This document shows positions 1 to 7,230 of a stretch of 7,887 bases of DNA, piece after piece (positions within the stretch are counted from its first letter, which is position 1; each line of letters opens with the position of its first letter). The stretch is from the NCBI GenBank assembly GCA_919901875.1, contig CAKKQG010000040.1:17724-25610 (forward strand), given 5' to 3'. The notes below the pieces were generated by a model. That model saw only the letters and a list, made by a program, of their open reading frames with translations. It was not told where the DNA came from and ran no database searches. Origin of the DNA: Anaerolineales bacterium (lineage in GTDB: Bacteria > Chloroflexota > Anaerolineae > Anaerolineales > VGOW01). The position numbers and the translations under genes are program-made.

Positions 1-24
1 TTGTGTCTGGCGGTTGTCACCTGA

Positions 25-1350
25 ATGTTTAAAAGCCTCAGCGACAAATTACAAAATGTCTTCAAAGAGATCACACGGCGCGGTAAATTAACCGAAGCCG
101 ATGTGGACGTTGCCTTGCGCGAAGTGCGCTTGGCTCTCCTTGAAGCCGATGTCAATTTTACAGTCGTTAAGGAATTTCTGGGGCGCGTGCGGGAACGGGC
201 GATCGGCGCCGAAGTTTCAAAGGCGCTCAACCCCGGACAGCAAGTGATCAAGATTGTTAATGAAGAACTGATCACGACACTGGGCGAACCCGGAAAATTA
301 AATCTCAGCGGTCAGCCGCCGCGCACCATTATGATGGTCGGCTTGCAAGGTTCTGGCAAGACTACCACATCGGCAAAACTGGCGCGCTGGTTGCGAAGTC
401 AGGGCCACAAACCGCTGTTGGTTGCGGCAGACCCTTACCGCCCCGCCGCCGTCGAACAATTAAAAACTCTTGGCACACAAATTGACGTGCCAGTTTTTAC
501 CGGACCTGAAAAACCGCCCGAGTTGTGTCAGAAAGCAATCGCACACGCGGCTGACATCGGATACAACGTCGTCATCTTAGATACTGCCGGTCGTTTGCAG
601 ATTGACGAAGCGATGATGGCGGAGCTGCAAGAGGTGAAGAGTCGCTGTCACCCCAACGAAGTGCTGCTCGTCGCCGATTCAATGACCGGTCAGGAAGCAG
701 TTCGCATCGCCGATGGATTCAATAAACAGATCGGCTTGAGCGGATTGATCTTGACGAAAGTGGACGGCGACGCGCGCGGGGGCGCCGCCATCTCGATGCG
801 AGCCGTCACCGGCGTCCCGATCAAATTCTTGGGCGTGAGCGAGAAGATTGACGGCATTGAAGTCTTTACGCCGGAACGACTGAGCGGGCGCATTCTTGGC
901 ATGGGCGACATCTTGGGCTTGATTGAAAAAGCCCAAGCGACGTTCGACGTTGAGCTTGCCGATAAAGCGCAAGCGCGACTGGCGTCGGGGGAATTTACTC
1001 TTGACGATTTCCGCGATCAGATGAAACAAATGCGGAAGATGGGGTCGCTCTCGCAAATTCTGGAGATGATGCCCGGCATGAATCAGATGGCGGCGAAGAT
1101 CGATCCGAAAGATATGGATCGGAGTTCCACCCGCATTGAGGCGATCATCAATTCGATGACGCCACACGAGCGGCGCAACCCGGACGTGTTGAATGCGTCG
1201 CGCAAGCGGCGCGTGGCGGCAGGTTCCGGCACATCGGTGCCAGAGATTAACCAATTAGTAAAACAGTTTCGCGATACACAGAAACTGATCAAACAATTCA
1301 GCAAGAACAAGGGTCGGGGAATGTCCGACCTGTTTAGGAATTTCCGTTAG
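25..1350 (+). CDS. ffh: Signal recognition particle protein Ffh (SRP54 GTPase)
   Basis: Ffh binds 4.5S/SRP RNA and signal sequences emerging from the ribosome, and docks with FtsY to deliver inner-membrane and secreted proteins. At 441 residues it has the usual family length. In order it shows an N-terminal helical domain (about 1-95), then the G domain with P-loop GLQGSGKT (106-113), DPYRPAA (136-142), DTAGR (186-190), TKVDGDARGG (244-253) and the closing GVSEKIDGIEVF (270-281). The methionine-rich M domain follows, with its finger loop at about 333-352 and the RNA-binding helix-turn-helix SMTPHERRNPDVLN (377-390) plus SRKRR and GSGTSV. The ATG directly follows an in-frame TGA (22-24), so no longer start exists, and MFKSLSDKLQ matches the family N terminus. 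No convincing Shine-Dalgarno is seen in the 24 nt available. It heads the rpsP-KH-rimM cluster; its promoter must lie outside the window. Confidence 0.98.
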   Translation: MFKSLSDKLQNVFKEITRRGKLTEADVDVALREVRLALLEADVNFTVVKEFLGRVRERAIGAEVSKALNPGQQVIKIVNEELITTLGEPGKLNLSGQPPRTIMMVGLQGSGKTTTSAKLARWLRSQGHKPLLVAADPYRPAAVEQLKTLGTQIDVPVFTGPEKPPELCQKAIAHAADIGYNVVILDTAGRLQIDEAMMAELQEVKSRCHPNEVLLVADSMTGQEAVRIADGFNKQIGLSGLILTKVDGDARGGAAISMRAVTGVPIKFLGVSEKIDGIEVFTPERLSGRILGMGDILGLIEKAQATFDVELADKAQARLASGEFTLDDFRDQMKQMRKMGSLSQILEMMPGMNQMAAKIDPKDMDRSSTRIEAIINSMTPHERRNPDVLNASRKRRVAAGSGTSVPEINQLVKQFRDTQKLIKQFSKNKGRGMSDLFRNFR

Positions 1351-1353
1351 GAG
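1349..1353 (+). promoter_or_regulatory. Shine-Dalgarno of rpsP, overlapping the ffh stop
   Basis: AGGAG lies 8 nt before the rpsP ATG at 1362 and its first two bases belong to the ffh stop codon TAG. Ribosomes finishing ffh therefore terminate directly on the rpsP ribosome binding site, which suggests translational coupling (inference). It is the clearest binding site in this cluster. Confidence 0.85.
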
Positions 1354-1361
1354 TTTACACA

Positions 1362-1790
1362 ATGCTTCGTATCCGTCTGCGCCGTGAAGGCGCAAAAGCA
1401 CAACCGTTTTATCGCATCGTGGTCGCCGAGCAAGAATTTCCACGCAATGGTCGCTTCTTGGAAGTGATCGGCGAATACAATCCGCGCACCGAACCTACTC
1501 ATGTTAAAGTAGATGAAGCGCGCGCGTTGACTCATCTCAAGAACGGCGCTCAACCGTCTGAACCTGTAGCGCGCCTTTTGAAGAATCTTGGCACGTTGGA
1601 TCGACTCGCCCGTCTGCACAAAGGCGAATCGTTTGACACGCTGGTTGCCGAAGCAGTAGCGAGCGCGCCCAAAATGGGCAGCATGAAGACACGCCACGAT
1701 GACAAAGTGGGCGTTGCCTCCAAGGGCAAGTCCAAGAAGGCGAAAGCAAAAGAAGCACTCGCCGCCAGCGCACAACCCGCAAGCGCATAA
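1362..1790 (+). CDS. rpsP: 30S ribosomal protein S16 with a long basic C-terminal tail
   Basis: S16 is an early-assembling protein of the small ribosomal subunit. The first 80 or so residues are a standard S16 domain: MLRIRLRREGAKAQPFYRIV at the start, then PRNGRFLEVIGEYNP (27-41) and the NGAQPSEPVARLLKNLG segment (61-77). Typical S16 proteins end near here at about 80-90 residues. This one has 142. The extra part begins with a predicted helix (about 79-101) and continues as a low-complexity tail rich in Lys and Ala (about 118-142, KGKSKKAKAK), probably disordered and able to contact rRNA. The ATG is fixed by AGGAG 8 nt upstream. It lies 11 nt after ffh, as expected for one operon. Extended S16 proteins occur in several phyla, so the tail is not evidence of a fusion error. 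Confidence 0.97.
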   Translation: MLRIRLRREGAKAQPFYRIVVAEQEFPRNGRFLEVIGEYNPRTEPTHVKVDEARALTHLKNGAQPSEPVARLLKNLGTLDRLARLHKGESFDTLVAEAVASAPKMGSMKTRHDDKVGVASKGKSKKAKAKEALAASAQPASA

Positions 1791-1794
1791 CAGC

Positions 1795-1877
1795 GAATGG
1801 CAAATGGCTTATGGCATATCGCTGACCGCGCACTTGCCATTTGCTATACGCCATTTGCTATCTGCCATCTGCTATGA
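1795..1877 (+). repeat. Degenerate 7-nt repeat array in inverted arms (GCCATNN/GCTATNN)
   Basis: The gap between rpsP and the KH gene is built from 7-nt units. The left arm (1795-1822) reads GAATGGC, AAATGGC, TTATGGC, ATATCGC. The right arm (1836-1877) reads GCCATTT, GCTATAC, GCCATTT, GCTATCT, GCCATCT, GCTATGA. The arms are mutually complementary: ATGGCAAATGGC at 1797-1808 matches the complement of GCCATTTGCTAT at 1850-1861 or 1836-1847 at 11 of 12 positions, so several alternative hairpins can form. No U-tract follows, so it is not a canonical terminator. The start codon of the next gene lies inside the last unit. Confidence 0.8.
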
Positions 1878-2101
1878 AAGAGCTTGTCGAACACATCGCG
1901 CGTTCTCTGGTTGACCACCCCGACGAAGTTAATGTTGAAATGACATCGTACGGGGGAAGGACGATCCTTCGGTTGCGCGTGGCAAGCGAAGATATGGGTC
2001 GGGTGATCGGCAAGGATGGCAAAGTGGCGAATGCGATGCGCGCTTTGTTGCGAATGATGGCAACACGCGAAGGTCGGCGTGTTGAATTAGATATTGTCTA
2101 A
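1874..2101 (+). CDS. khpA: KH-domain RNA-binding protein, KhpA/YlqC type
   Basis: This is a single-KH-domain RNA-binding protein of 75 residues, the normal length of the family. KhpA proteins bind structured RNAs and in some Firmicutes pair with KhpB (Jag) to influence cell division; the role in this organism is not known. The KH signature VIGKDGK sits at residues 44-50, with the GxxG loop GKDG at 46-49, followed by the helix VANAMRALLRMM. The start MKELVEHIARSLVDHPDEV aligns with the usual family N terminus and favours ATG 1874. No Shine-Dalgarno precedes it because the upstream bases are the 7-nt repeat array. A TTG at 1841 would add 11 residues translated from the repeat (LYAICYLPSA after the start), which looks less likely. 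Its position between rpsP and rimM is common in bacteria. Its stop codon overlaps the start of rimM. Confidence 0.9.
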   Translation: MKELVEHIARSLVDHPDEVNVEMTSYGGRTILRLRVASEDMGRVIGKDGKVANAMRALLRMMATREGRRVELDIV

Positions 2102-2636
2102 GGCGTTACGCCCGTCACGAGCGCGGCGGCAAAAACCGGTTTCAGATCCGCAATTTTTGGCGATTGGCAAAGTGTTGCGTCCGCAAGGCGTGCGCGGTGA
2201 ACTGCGGTTAGAAGTTTATACGGGATCGCCGGCGCACTTGAAAGAAGTTGAAACGGTGTATGTGGGTGACAAGCAGAGACCGTATCCCCTTGAGTCATCG
2301 CGTCTTCATCAAAAAATCTTGTTGATAAAACTTAAGGGGTGCGATGACCGTGAGCAGGCAGATGAATTTCGCGGACAGGTCATCGCCATCGCCCGCGCCG
2401 ACGCCGCCCCTCTTCGCGCCGGGCAGTATTATCATCATCAAATCATTGGCTTGGCTGTGATCTCCGATGAAGGTGAACAACTTGGAACCATCACCGCGAT
2501 TATCGAGACGGGCGCGAATGATGTGTATGTAGTGAAAAACGGCGATGAGGAGTTATTGTTGCCGGCGATCTCATCTGTCATCTTGAAAATCGAACCGCCG
2601 CAAATGATCGTTCACTTGCTCGATGGGTTACGTTAG
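2094..2636 (+). CDS. rimM: Ribosome maturation factor RimM
   Basis: RimM is a 30S assembly factor that acts on the head of the small subunit, near S19, late in maturation. The 180-residue protein shows the N-terminal RimM domain starting at FLAIGKVLRPQGVRGELRLE (21-40) and a C-terminal PRC-barrel domain, with GQYYHHQIIGLAV (110-122), GANDVYVV (140-147) and LLLPAI (154-159). An in-frame TAG at 2088-2090 excludes longer starts, which leaves TTG at 2094. That start overlaps the KH gene by 8 nt and lacks a clear Shine-Dalgarno, so it probably depends on ribosomes terminating on the upstream gene. About 20 basic residues precede the conserved domain. A shorter start inside this stretch, such as the TTG coding for residue 22, is possible but would cut into the domain. 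In many bacteria trmD and rplS follow rimM; here non-coding DNA and rpoC follow. Confidence 0.95.
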   Translation: MSKALRPSRARRQKPVSDPQFLAIGKVLRPQGVRGELRLEVYTGSPAHLKEVETVYVGDKQRPYPLESSRLHQKILLIKLKGCDDREQADEFRGQVIAIARADAAPLRAGQYYHHQIIGLAVISDEGEQLGTITAIIETGANDVYVVKNGDEELLLPAISSVILKIEPPQMIVHLLDGLR

Positions 2637-2668
2637 AGGCTCATCAAGCGTTTAATCGAAATTGGTTA

Positions 2669-2696
2669 TTGACATAAAAAGATTTCGGAGTAAAAT
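2669..2696 (+). promoter_or_regulatory. Sigma70-type promoter upstream of rpoC
   Basis: TTGACA (2669-2674) and TAAAAT (2691-2696) are separated by 16 nt. The -35 box is a perfect consensus and the -10 box matches at 5 of 6 positions. Transcription would start near 2703. It lies 33 nt after the rimM stop, so the rpoC transcription unit seems independent of the ffh cluster. Directly downstream is a terminator-like hairpin, so output may be attenuated. Predicted from sequence only. Confidence 0.75.
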
Positions 2697-2724
2697 CTCA
2701 TTCGTAATCTATCAACGTTCAAAA

Positions 2725-2769
2725 GAGCGCATCGAGGAAAATGGACTCGGTGCGCTCATTTTGCTTTGT
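2725..2769 (+). terminator. Intrinsic terminator or attenuator in the rpoC leader
   Basis: GAGCGCATCGAG (2725-2736) pairs with CTCGGTGCGCTC (2746-2757): 12 bp with one G-U pair, closed by a 9-nt loop. AAAA precedes the stem and ATTTTGCTTTGT (2758-2769) follows it, giving the form of an intrinsic terminator. It could end transcripts reading through from rimM, 89 nt upstream. Because a promoter lies between rimM and this hairpin, it would also stop transcripts begun near 2703 after about 55-65 nt unless there is readthrough, as in an attenuator. The sequence does not decide between these roles. Confidence 0.75.
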
Positions 2770-2785
2770 CCCGTGCCTAGCACGA

Positions 2786-2855
2786 GTGTTCGAGCATATA
2801 AAAGTTATGTTCTCCCCGCAGTTGAACTGCGAGGAGAACATGGTGTTCGGGCATA
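2786..2855 (+). repeat. Long hairpin between 13-nt direct repeats in the rpoC leader
   Basis: GTGTTCGAGCATA (2786-2798) and GTGTTCGGGCATA (2843-2855) are direct repeats with one mismatch. Between them, ATGTTCTCCCCGCAGTT (2807-2823) and AACTGCGAGGAGAACAT (2825-2841) form a nearly perfect inverted repeat: 17 positions with one C-A mismatch and a tight loop around G2824. No T-run follows, so it is not a terminator. A smaller hairpin, CGTGC-CTA-GCACG (2772-2784), lies just upstream. It could be a structured 5' leader for regulation, an mRNA processing site, or a small inserted repeat. I do not recognise it as a known RNA family. Confidence 0.7.
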
Positions 2856-2890
2856 ACAATCACCCGTAATTTAGATTCACGAGCCGAGTT

Positions 2891-2919
2891 TTGAAAGAGC
2901 TCCCACGTCAGATCATAAC
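2891..2919 (+). promoter_or_regulatory. Possible second, proximal rpoC promoter
   Basis: TTGAAA (2891-2896) and CATAAC (2914-2919) are 17 nt apart, matching the sigma70 consensus at 5 of 6 and 4 of 6 positions. Transcription would begin near 2926 and give a leader of about 24 nt, bypassing both upstream hairpins. The -10 match is weak and could be chance. Confidence 0.35.
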
Positions 2920-2939
2920 CCATTCATTTATTTGAGACC

Positions 2940-2945
2940 GGAGGT
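2940..2945 (+). promoter_or_regulatory. Shine-Dalgarno that fixes the rpoC start
   Basis: GGAGGT lies 4 nt before GTG 2950 and is the strongest ribosome binding site in the window. It falls inside the longest reading frame from TTG 2932, which has no such site in front of it, and so argues for GTG 2950 as the true start. The site sits in a small GACC-GGA-GGTC inverted repeat. Confidence 0.8.
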
Positions 2946-2949
2946 CAGT

Positions 2950-5900
2950 GTGGAACCCAGAAGCTTACGCGCGCTAAAAATCAGCCTTGCCTCACCCGAA
3001 CAAATTAAATCGTGGTCGTACGGTGAAGTCACCAAACCGGAAACGATCAACTATCGAAGACTCAGACCGGAAAAAGACGGACTGTTCTGCGAAGCGATCT
3101 TTGGACCGACTAAAGATTGGCAATGCTATTGCGGCAAATATAAGAACGTCCGCTACAAGGGAATCACCTGCGACAAATGCGGCGTTGAAGTGACCCGATC
3201 TTCGGTGCGCCGCGAGCGCATGGGGCATATCGAGCTCGCCGCGCCGGTGGCGCACGTGTGGTACACACGCCGCGTGCCGTCGTATCTCGGCGTGTTGCTC
3301 GACGTCTCTCGCCGCAATTTGGATCGCGTTCTCTACTTCGCGCAATATGTGGTCACGCACGTAGATGAAGAAGCGCGACAAAAAGCATTGAAGCGACTCG
3401 AAGAGGATATTACACGCGAGGAGAAACGCCGCTTTGATGACATTAACGCCAAGATCGCCACGCTGAAAGTTGGGCGCGAGAAAAGAGTTAGCGATCTCAA
3501 AGCGAAGATTGATGGCGTCAACGAAAAATACGAAGCCGACCTTGGCGAAAAGGTTGAGCCGTTGGTGAAGGAAGGTCAGAAGGTTCAAAAGTCGCTCGAA
3601 GAGAAGATGGACACCACCATCCGCAAAGAGATCGAGTTTGAGCCGACGCGCGACACGATTGCCGAAGAAGGCGAAACGATCTCGCGCAAACATTTAACCG
3701 CGCTCAACAAAGCCGTCCAAGCCAAGCTCAATGAAATTGAAGAGGGCATGAAGGAAAAGCGCGACATGAGGATTGACGCGCTGAAGATGGAGATCGAACA
3801 GGCGAAAGCCGAAGCGGAAGACGAGATCATTAAACTGCGCGACTCGCTCGAGGAAGTTTCCGAAGAAATTCGCAAGACCGTTGACAAAGATCACGAAGAT
3901 TTGCTTGCCCTGCATCCGATGATGTTCGTCGGCGAGAGCAAATACCGCGAACTGAAACAAAAATACGGTCAGGTCTTCAAAGCCGATATGGGCGCAGAAG
4001 CGTTCTACGATATTTTGCGCGCGCTCGATCTCGACAAGCTGGCTAAAGAGTTGTGGCATGAAATCCGCACGACAAAGTCGAAGCAAAAGAAGAAGAAGGC
4101 GATCAAACGGCTCAAGGTCGTCGAAGCCTTGCGCAAATCTAACAATCGTCCCGAATGGATGATCCTCACGGTGCTGCCGGTGATCCCGCCCGACCTGCGC
4201 CCGATGGTTCAACTGGACGGCGGACGTTTTGCCACATCCGATCTTAATGATCTCTATCGCCGCGTCATTAACCGCAACAACCGCCTCAAACGCTTGATCG
4301 ATCTCGGCGCGCCGGACGTGATTGTGCGCAACGAGAAACGCATGTTGCAAGAAGCGGTTGACTCATTGATTGACAACTCGCAGCGCGGCAAGGCGCTCTC
4401 GCGCCGGGGTCGCCGCGAACTTAAGTCGTTGAGCGATATGCTCAAAGGCAAGAAGGGTCGCTTCCGCCGCAACTTGCTGGGCAAGCGCGTAGATTATTCG
4501 GGTCGCTCGGTGATCGTGGTCGGGGCAACGCTCAAACTGCATCAATGCGGTTTGCCGCGCGTGATGGCGCTGGAGTTATTTCGCCCGTTCGTGATCGCCA
4601 AGCTGGTCGAATACAATTTTGCTTCAAACGTCAAAGGCGCGAAACGAATCATCGAGAAAGAACGCCCCGAAGTGTGGGAAGTGTTGGAAGAGGTGATCAA
4701 AGATCGTCCGGTTCTCCTCAACCGCGCCCCCACCCTGCATCGTTTGGGCATTCAAGCTTTCGAGCCGGTGTTGGTCGAGGGTAAAGCGATCCATTTGCAT
4801 CCGTTGGTGTGTTCGGCTTTCAACGCCGACTTTGACGGCGACCAAATGGCGGTCCACATCCCACTCTCGCGGAAGGCGGTTGAAGAGGCGCGGGGGTTGA
4901 TGCTCTCCACCAAGAATTTGCTGAAACCGGCTGACGGTGAACCCGTTGTGGGTCCATCAAAAGATATGGTCTTGGGTGTGTACTACCTCACCCTGATCCG
5001 CGATGGGCGCAAAGGCGAAGGACGAGCCTTTGCTGATCTGGACGAAGTTGAGATGGCGTATTCTTTGGGTCAAGTTCATATTCACGCCAAGATTAAACTA
5101 CATCTACCAACATACTATAACGAGCAGAATCTGCGCTTCGCTGATAACAAACCGCGCCGACGCTGGATTGAGACATCGGTCGGTCGTGTGCTGTTCAACC
5201 GCATCATGCCGGAAGAGATGCGATTCGTAAATGTTCTGCTCGATAAAAACGGTTTGCAGAAATTGGTGACGCAGTGCTATCAAGTCGTGGGCAGTGATAT
5301 CACCACGGATGTCGTTGATGAGATCAAGAGCATCGGCTTCAAATATGCAACGCGCTCAGGAACGACGATTGCGGTTTCTGATCTGCACGTCCCCGTCGAG
5401 AAAGCTCAAATCGTCGGCGCAACTGAAGAGGAAGTGGCGGATGTTGAAAAACAATTCCGGCGCGGCTTGCTCACCGAACAAGAGCAAACAGATCGCATCA
5501 TTGAGCTGTGGACGAAAGCGCGCGACGATGTTGCCGCCGCAGTGAAAGCGCATCTCGATCCGTTTGGGTCTCTGGCAGTCATGGCGAAGTCGGGCGCGAC
5601 CAAAGGCGGTTTCGGTCCTATCGCCCAACTTGCCGGGATGCGCGGTTTGATGGCAGATCCTTCGGGACGCATTATTCCGTTGCCGATCCGCTCGAACTTC
5701 CGCGAAGGTCTGCGCGCACTCGAATACTTCATCTCGACTCACGGCGCACGCAAAGGTCTAGCCGACACCGCGCTACGCACCGCCGACGCCGGCTACCTCA
5801 CTCGCCGCTTGGTAGACGCCGCGCAAGACGTGATCGTCAATATGCTCGACTGCGGCACTGAGGGTGGACGATGGATCCGGCGCAAGGATGACGTGGCGGG

Positions 5901-7182
5901 TCAAAATATGTTCGAGCGCACGCTGGGGCGTGTCGCGGCGACGAAAGTCGTTGATCCAAAGACTGGCGAATTGATCGTGAATCGTAATGAAGAGATCACT
6001 GAAGCGATTGCCGTCCGGCTTAACGCCACGCCTGCCATTGAAGAAATTTTTGTGCGTTCACCACTCAACTGTCAACAACGGCGCGGCATCTGCATCTTAT
6101 GTTATGGACGCGATCTGGGTCGTGGCACGTTGGTGGCTGTGGGTTCTGCCGTCGGCATCGTGGCGGCGCAATCCATTGGTGAGCCGGGCACACAGCTCAC
6201 TCTTCGCACCTTCCACACCGGTGGTATCGCCTCTGGCGGCGACATCACATCCGGTTTGCCGCGCGTAGAAGAATTGTTTGAAGCGCGCAAGAAGCCGAAA
6301 GGCGAAGCCGTCGTCAGCGAGATTGATGGCAATTGCGAGATCATCCGCTCGGATAAAGGCGGCTTGAAGTTTGTCAAAGTGACGAACAGCGCGACGATCA
6401 AAGATGAATACGAAGTGCCGGGTAATTGGGCGATCAAGGTTGACGATGGCACGACGGTGTCCGATGGCACGTTGTTAGCGCAGCGCGGCGACAATAAAGT
6501 GATCGCCGAACATGGCGGCAAGATCAAGATCAAAGACACCAAGATCATCATCACTCGCGAGTTCTATGATGAGCGCGAGTATGAAATCCCAAGCAACTCT
6601 CGCATCTTGGTCACTGAAAAACAAGAAGTGCGAGCGGGCGAGTCGCTCACGGATGGTTCACAGAACCCGCATCGCATCTTACGCATCTTGGGACGCGAAG
6701 CGTGCGAGTTGTACTTGCTGACGGAAATGCAGCAAGTGTATCGTTCGCAAGGTCAGAACATCAACGACAAGCACTTTGAGGTGATCATCCACAAGATGCT
6801 GTCGCGAGCGCAGATCGTCAAGGCGGGTGACACCGATCTGCTACCGGGCGAGTTGATTGATCGCGGCGCGTTTAAAGAACTTAACGAGAAGCTGATGGCG
6901 GAGGGCAAACAACCCGGGACCTCGGTGCCGGCGTTACTCGGCGTCACCCGCGCCTCGCTCGCCACCGATTCGTTCCTCTCGGCCTCGTCGTTCCAACACA
7001 CGATCAAAGTGTTGGCAGGCGCGGCAATCGAGGGCAAGTCGGATGGTCTGTTCGGTTTGAAAGAGAACGTGATCATCGGCAAGTTGATCCCGGCTGGCAC
7101 CGGTTATCTTGCTTATCAGAAAGTCACCGACGGGGAAGAAGTGAAGAGCATCGATCCGGCGGTGCTGCCTGAAGCGCCGTAA
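2950..7182 (+). CDS. rpoC: DNA-directed RNA polymerase beta' subunit RpoC
   Basis: This is the catalytic beta' subunit of RNA polymerase, 1410 residues from GTG 2950. That start is chosen over TTG 2932 because GGAGGT precedes it and the family N terminus begins close to [16 protein letters not shown]. In order: the N-terminal zinc site (C59, C61, C74, C77); a charged, Lys/Glu-rich helical insert at about 140-322 that E. coli beta' lacks; the segment from [18 protein letters not shown] through [16 protein letters not shown]; the active-site NADFDGD (625-631), whose three Asp residues hold the catalytic Mg2+; the bridge helix around [19 protein letters not shown]; the second zinc site (C968, C1041, C1048, C1051); and the trigger loop [18 protein letters not shown] (1075-1092) with its conserved His1089. 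The trigger loop runs straight into [15 protein letters not shown], so there is no SI3-type insert. All catalytic residues are present. rpoB is not upstream. Confidence 0.98.
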   Translation: MEPRSLRALKISLASPEQIKSWSYGEVTKPETINYRRLRPEKDGLFCEAIFGPTKDWQCYCGKYKNVRYKGITCDKCGVEVTRSSVRRERMGHIELAAPVAHVWYTRRVPSYLGVLLDVSRRNLDRVLYFAQYVVTHVDEEARQKALKRLEEDITREEKRRFDDINAKIATLKVGREKRVSDLKAKIDGVNEKYEADLGEKVEPLVKEGQKVQKSLEEKMDTTIRKEIEFEPTRDTIAEEGETISRKHLTALNKAVQAKLNEIEEGMKEKRDMRIDALKMEIEQAKAEAEDEIIKLRDSLEEVSEEIRKTVDKDHEDLLALHPMMFVGESKYRELKQKYGQVFKADMGAEAFYDILRALDLDKLAKELWHEIRTTKSKQKKKKAIKRLKVVEALRKSNNRPEWMILTVLPVIPPDLRPMVQLDGGRFATSDLNDLYRRVINRNNRLKRLIDLGAPDVIVRNEKRMLQEAVDSLIDNSQRGKALSRRGRRELKSLSDMLKGKKGRFRRNLLGKRVDYSGRSVIVVGATLKLHQCGLPRVMALELFRPFVIAKLVEYNFASNVKGAKRIIEKERPEVWEVLEEVIKDRPVLLNRAPTLHRLGIQAFEPVLVEGKAIHLHPLVCSAFNADFDGDQMAVHIPLSRKAVEEARGLMLSTKNLLKPADGEPVVGPSKDMVLGVYYLTLIRDGRKGEGRAFADLDEVEMAYSLGQVHIHAKIKLHLPTYYNEQNLRFADNKPRRRWIETSVGRVLFNRIMPEEMRFVNVLLDKNGLQKLVTQCYQVVGSDITTDVVDEIKSIGFKYATRSGTTIAVSDLHVPVEKAQIVGATEEEVADVEKQFRRGLLTEQEQTDRIIELWTKARDDVAAAVKAHLDPFGSLAVMAKSGATKGGFGPIAQLAGMRGLMADPSGRIIPLPIRSNFREGLRALEYFISTHGARKGLADTALRTADAGYLTRRLVDAAQDVIVNMLDCGTEGGRWIRRKDDVAGQNMFERTLGRVAATKVVDPKTGELIVNRNEEITEAIAVRLNATPAIEEIFVRSPLNCQQRRGICILCYGRDLGRGTLVAVGSAVGIVAAQSIGEPGTQLTLRTFHTGGIASGGDITSGLPRVEELFEARKKPKGEAVVSEIDGNCEIIRSDKGGLKFVKVTNSATIKDEYEVPGNWAIKVDDGTTVSDGTLLAQRGDNKVIAEHGGKIKIKDTKIIITREFYDEREYEIPSNSRILVTEKQEVRAGESLTDGSQNPHRILRILGREACELYLLTEMQQVYRSQGQNINDKHFEVIIHKMLSRAQIVKAGDTDLLPGELIDRGAFKELNEKLMAEGKQPGTSVPALLGVTRASLATDSFLSASSFQHTIKVLAGAAIEGKSDGLFGLKENVIIGKLIPAGTGYLAYQKVTDGEEVKSIDPAVLPEAP

Positions 7183-7191
7183 GTCAAAACA

Positions 7192-7230
7192 AGAAACCCG
7201 CTTTTTCGGAAAAAGCGGGTTTCTCTTTTA
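7192..7230. terminator. Bidirectional intrinsic terminator between rpoC and the convergent gene
   Basis: AGAAACCCGCTTTTT (7192-7206) and AAAAAGCGGGTTTCT (7210-7224) form a perfect 15-bp stem with a 3-nt loop. On the plus strand CTTTTA follows, 10 nt after the rpoC stop. On the minus strand the hairpin begins 3 nt after the stop of the convergent gene and is followed by TGTTTTG. Its symmetry and position suit termination in both directions, with the plus direction stronger. Confidence 0.92.

Noticed and set aside
1..24. Possible end of an upstream gene (LCLAVVT then TGA abutting the ffh ATG)
   Set aside because: Only seven codons are visible and the other two frames are also open here, so no frame can be preferred.
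1347..1775. 142-codon minus-strand open frame opposite rpsP
   Set aside because: It mirrors the clearly coding rpsP frame, has no recognisable domain, and reflects the codon bias of the real gene.
1795..1877. rpsP-KH repeat array as an intrinsic terminator or a CRISPR array
   Set aside because: No U-tract follows the hairpin, the units are 7 nt without unique spacers, and the downstream genes are expected to be co-transcribed.
2662..2856. 64-codon open frame from TTG 2662 across the rpoC leader
   Set aside because: It starts inside the promoter, runs through both hairpins, lacks a ribosome binding site and has no protein-like features.
2703..2860. rpoC leader as 6S RNA, a tRNA or a known riboswitch
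   Set aside because: It has neither the long symmetric rod with a central bubble of 6S RNA nor a cloverleaf with T-loop, and no riboswitch core I can recognise.
2992..4350. Two long minus-strand open frames (2992-3693 and 3694-4350) opposite rpoC
   Set aside because: They lie opposite the conserved rpoC coding sequence; their sequence is what antisense reading of Glu/Lys/Ala-rich codons gives, with no motif of their own.
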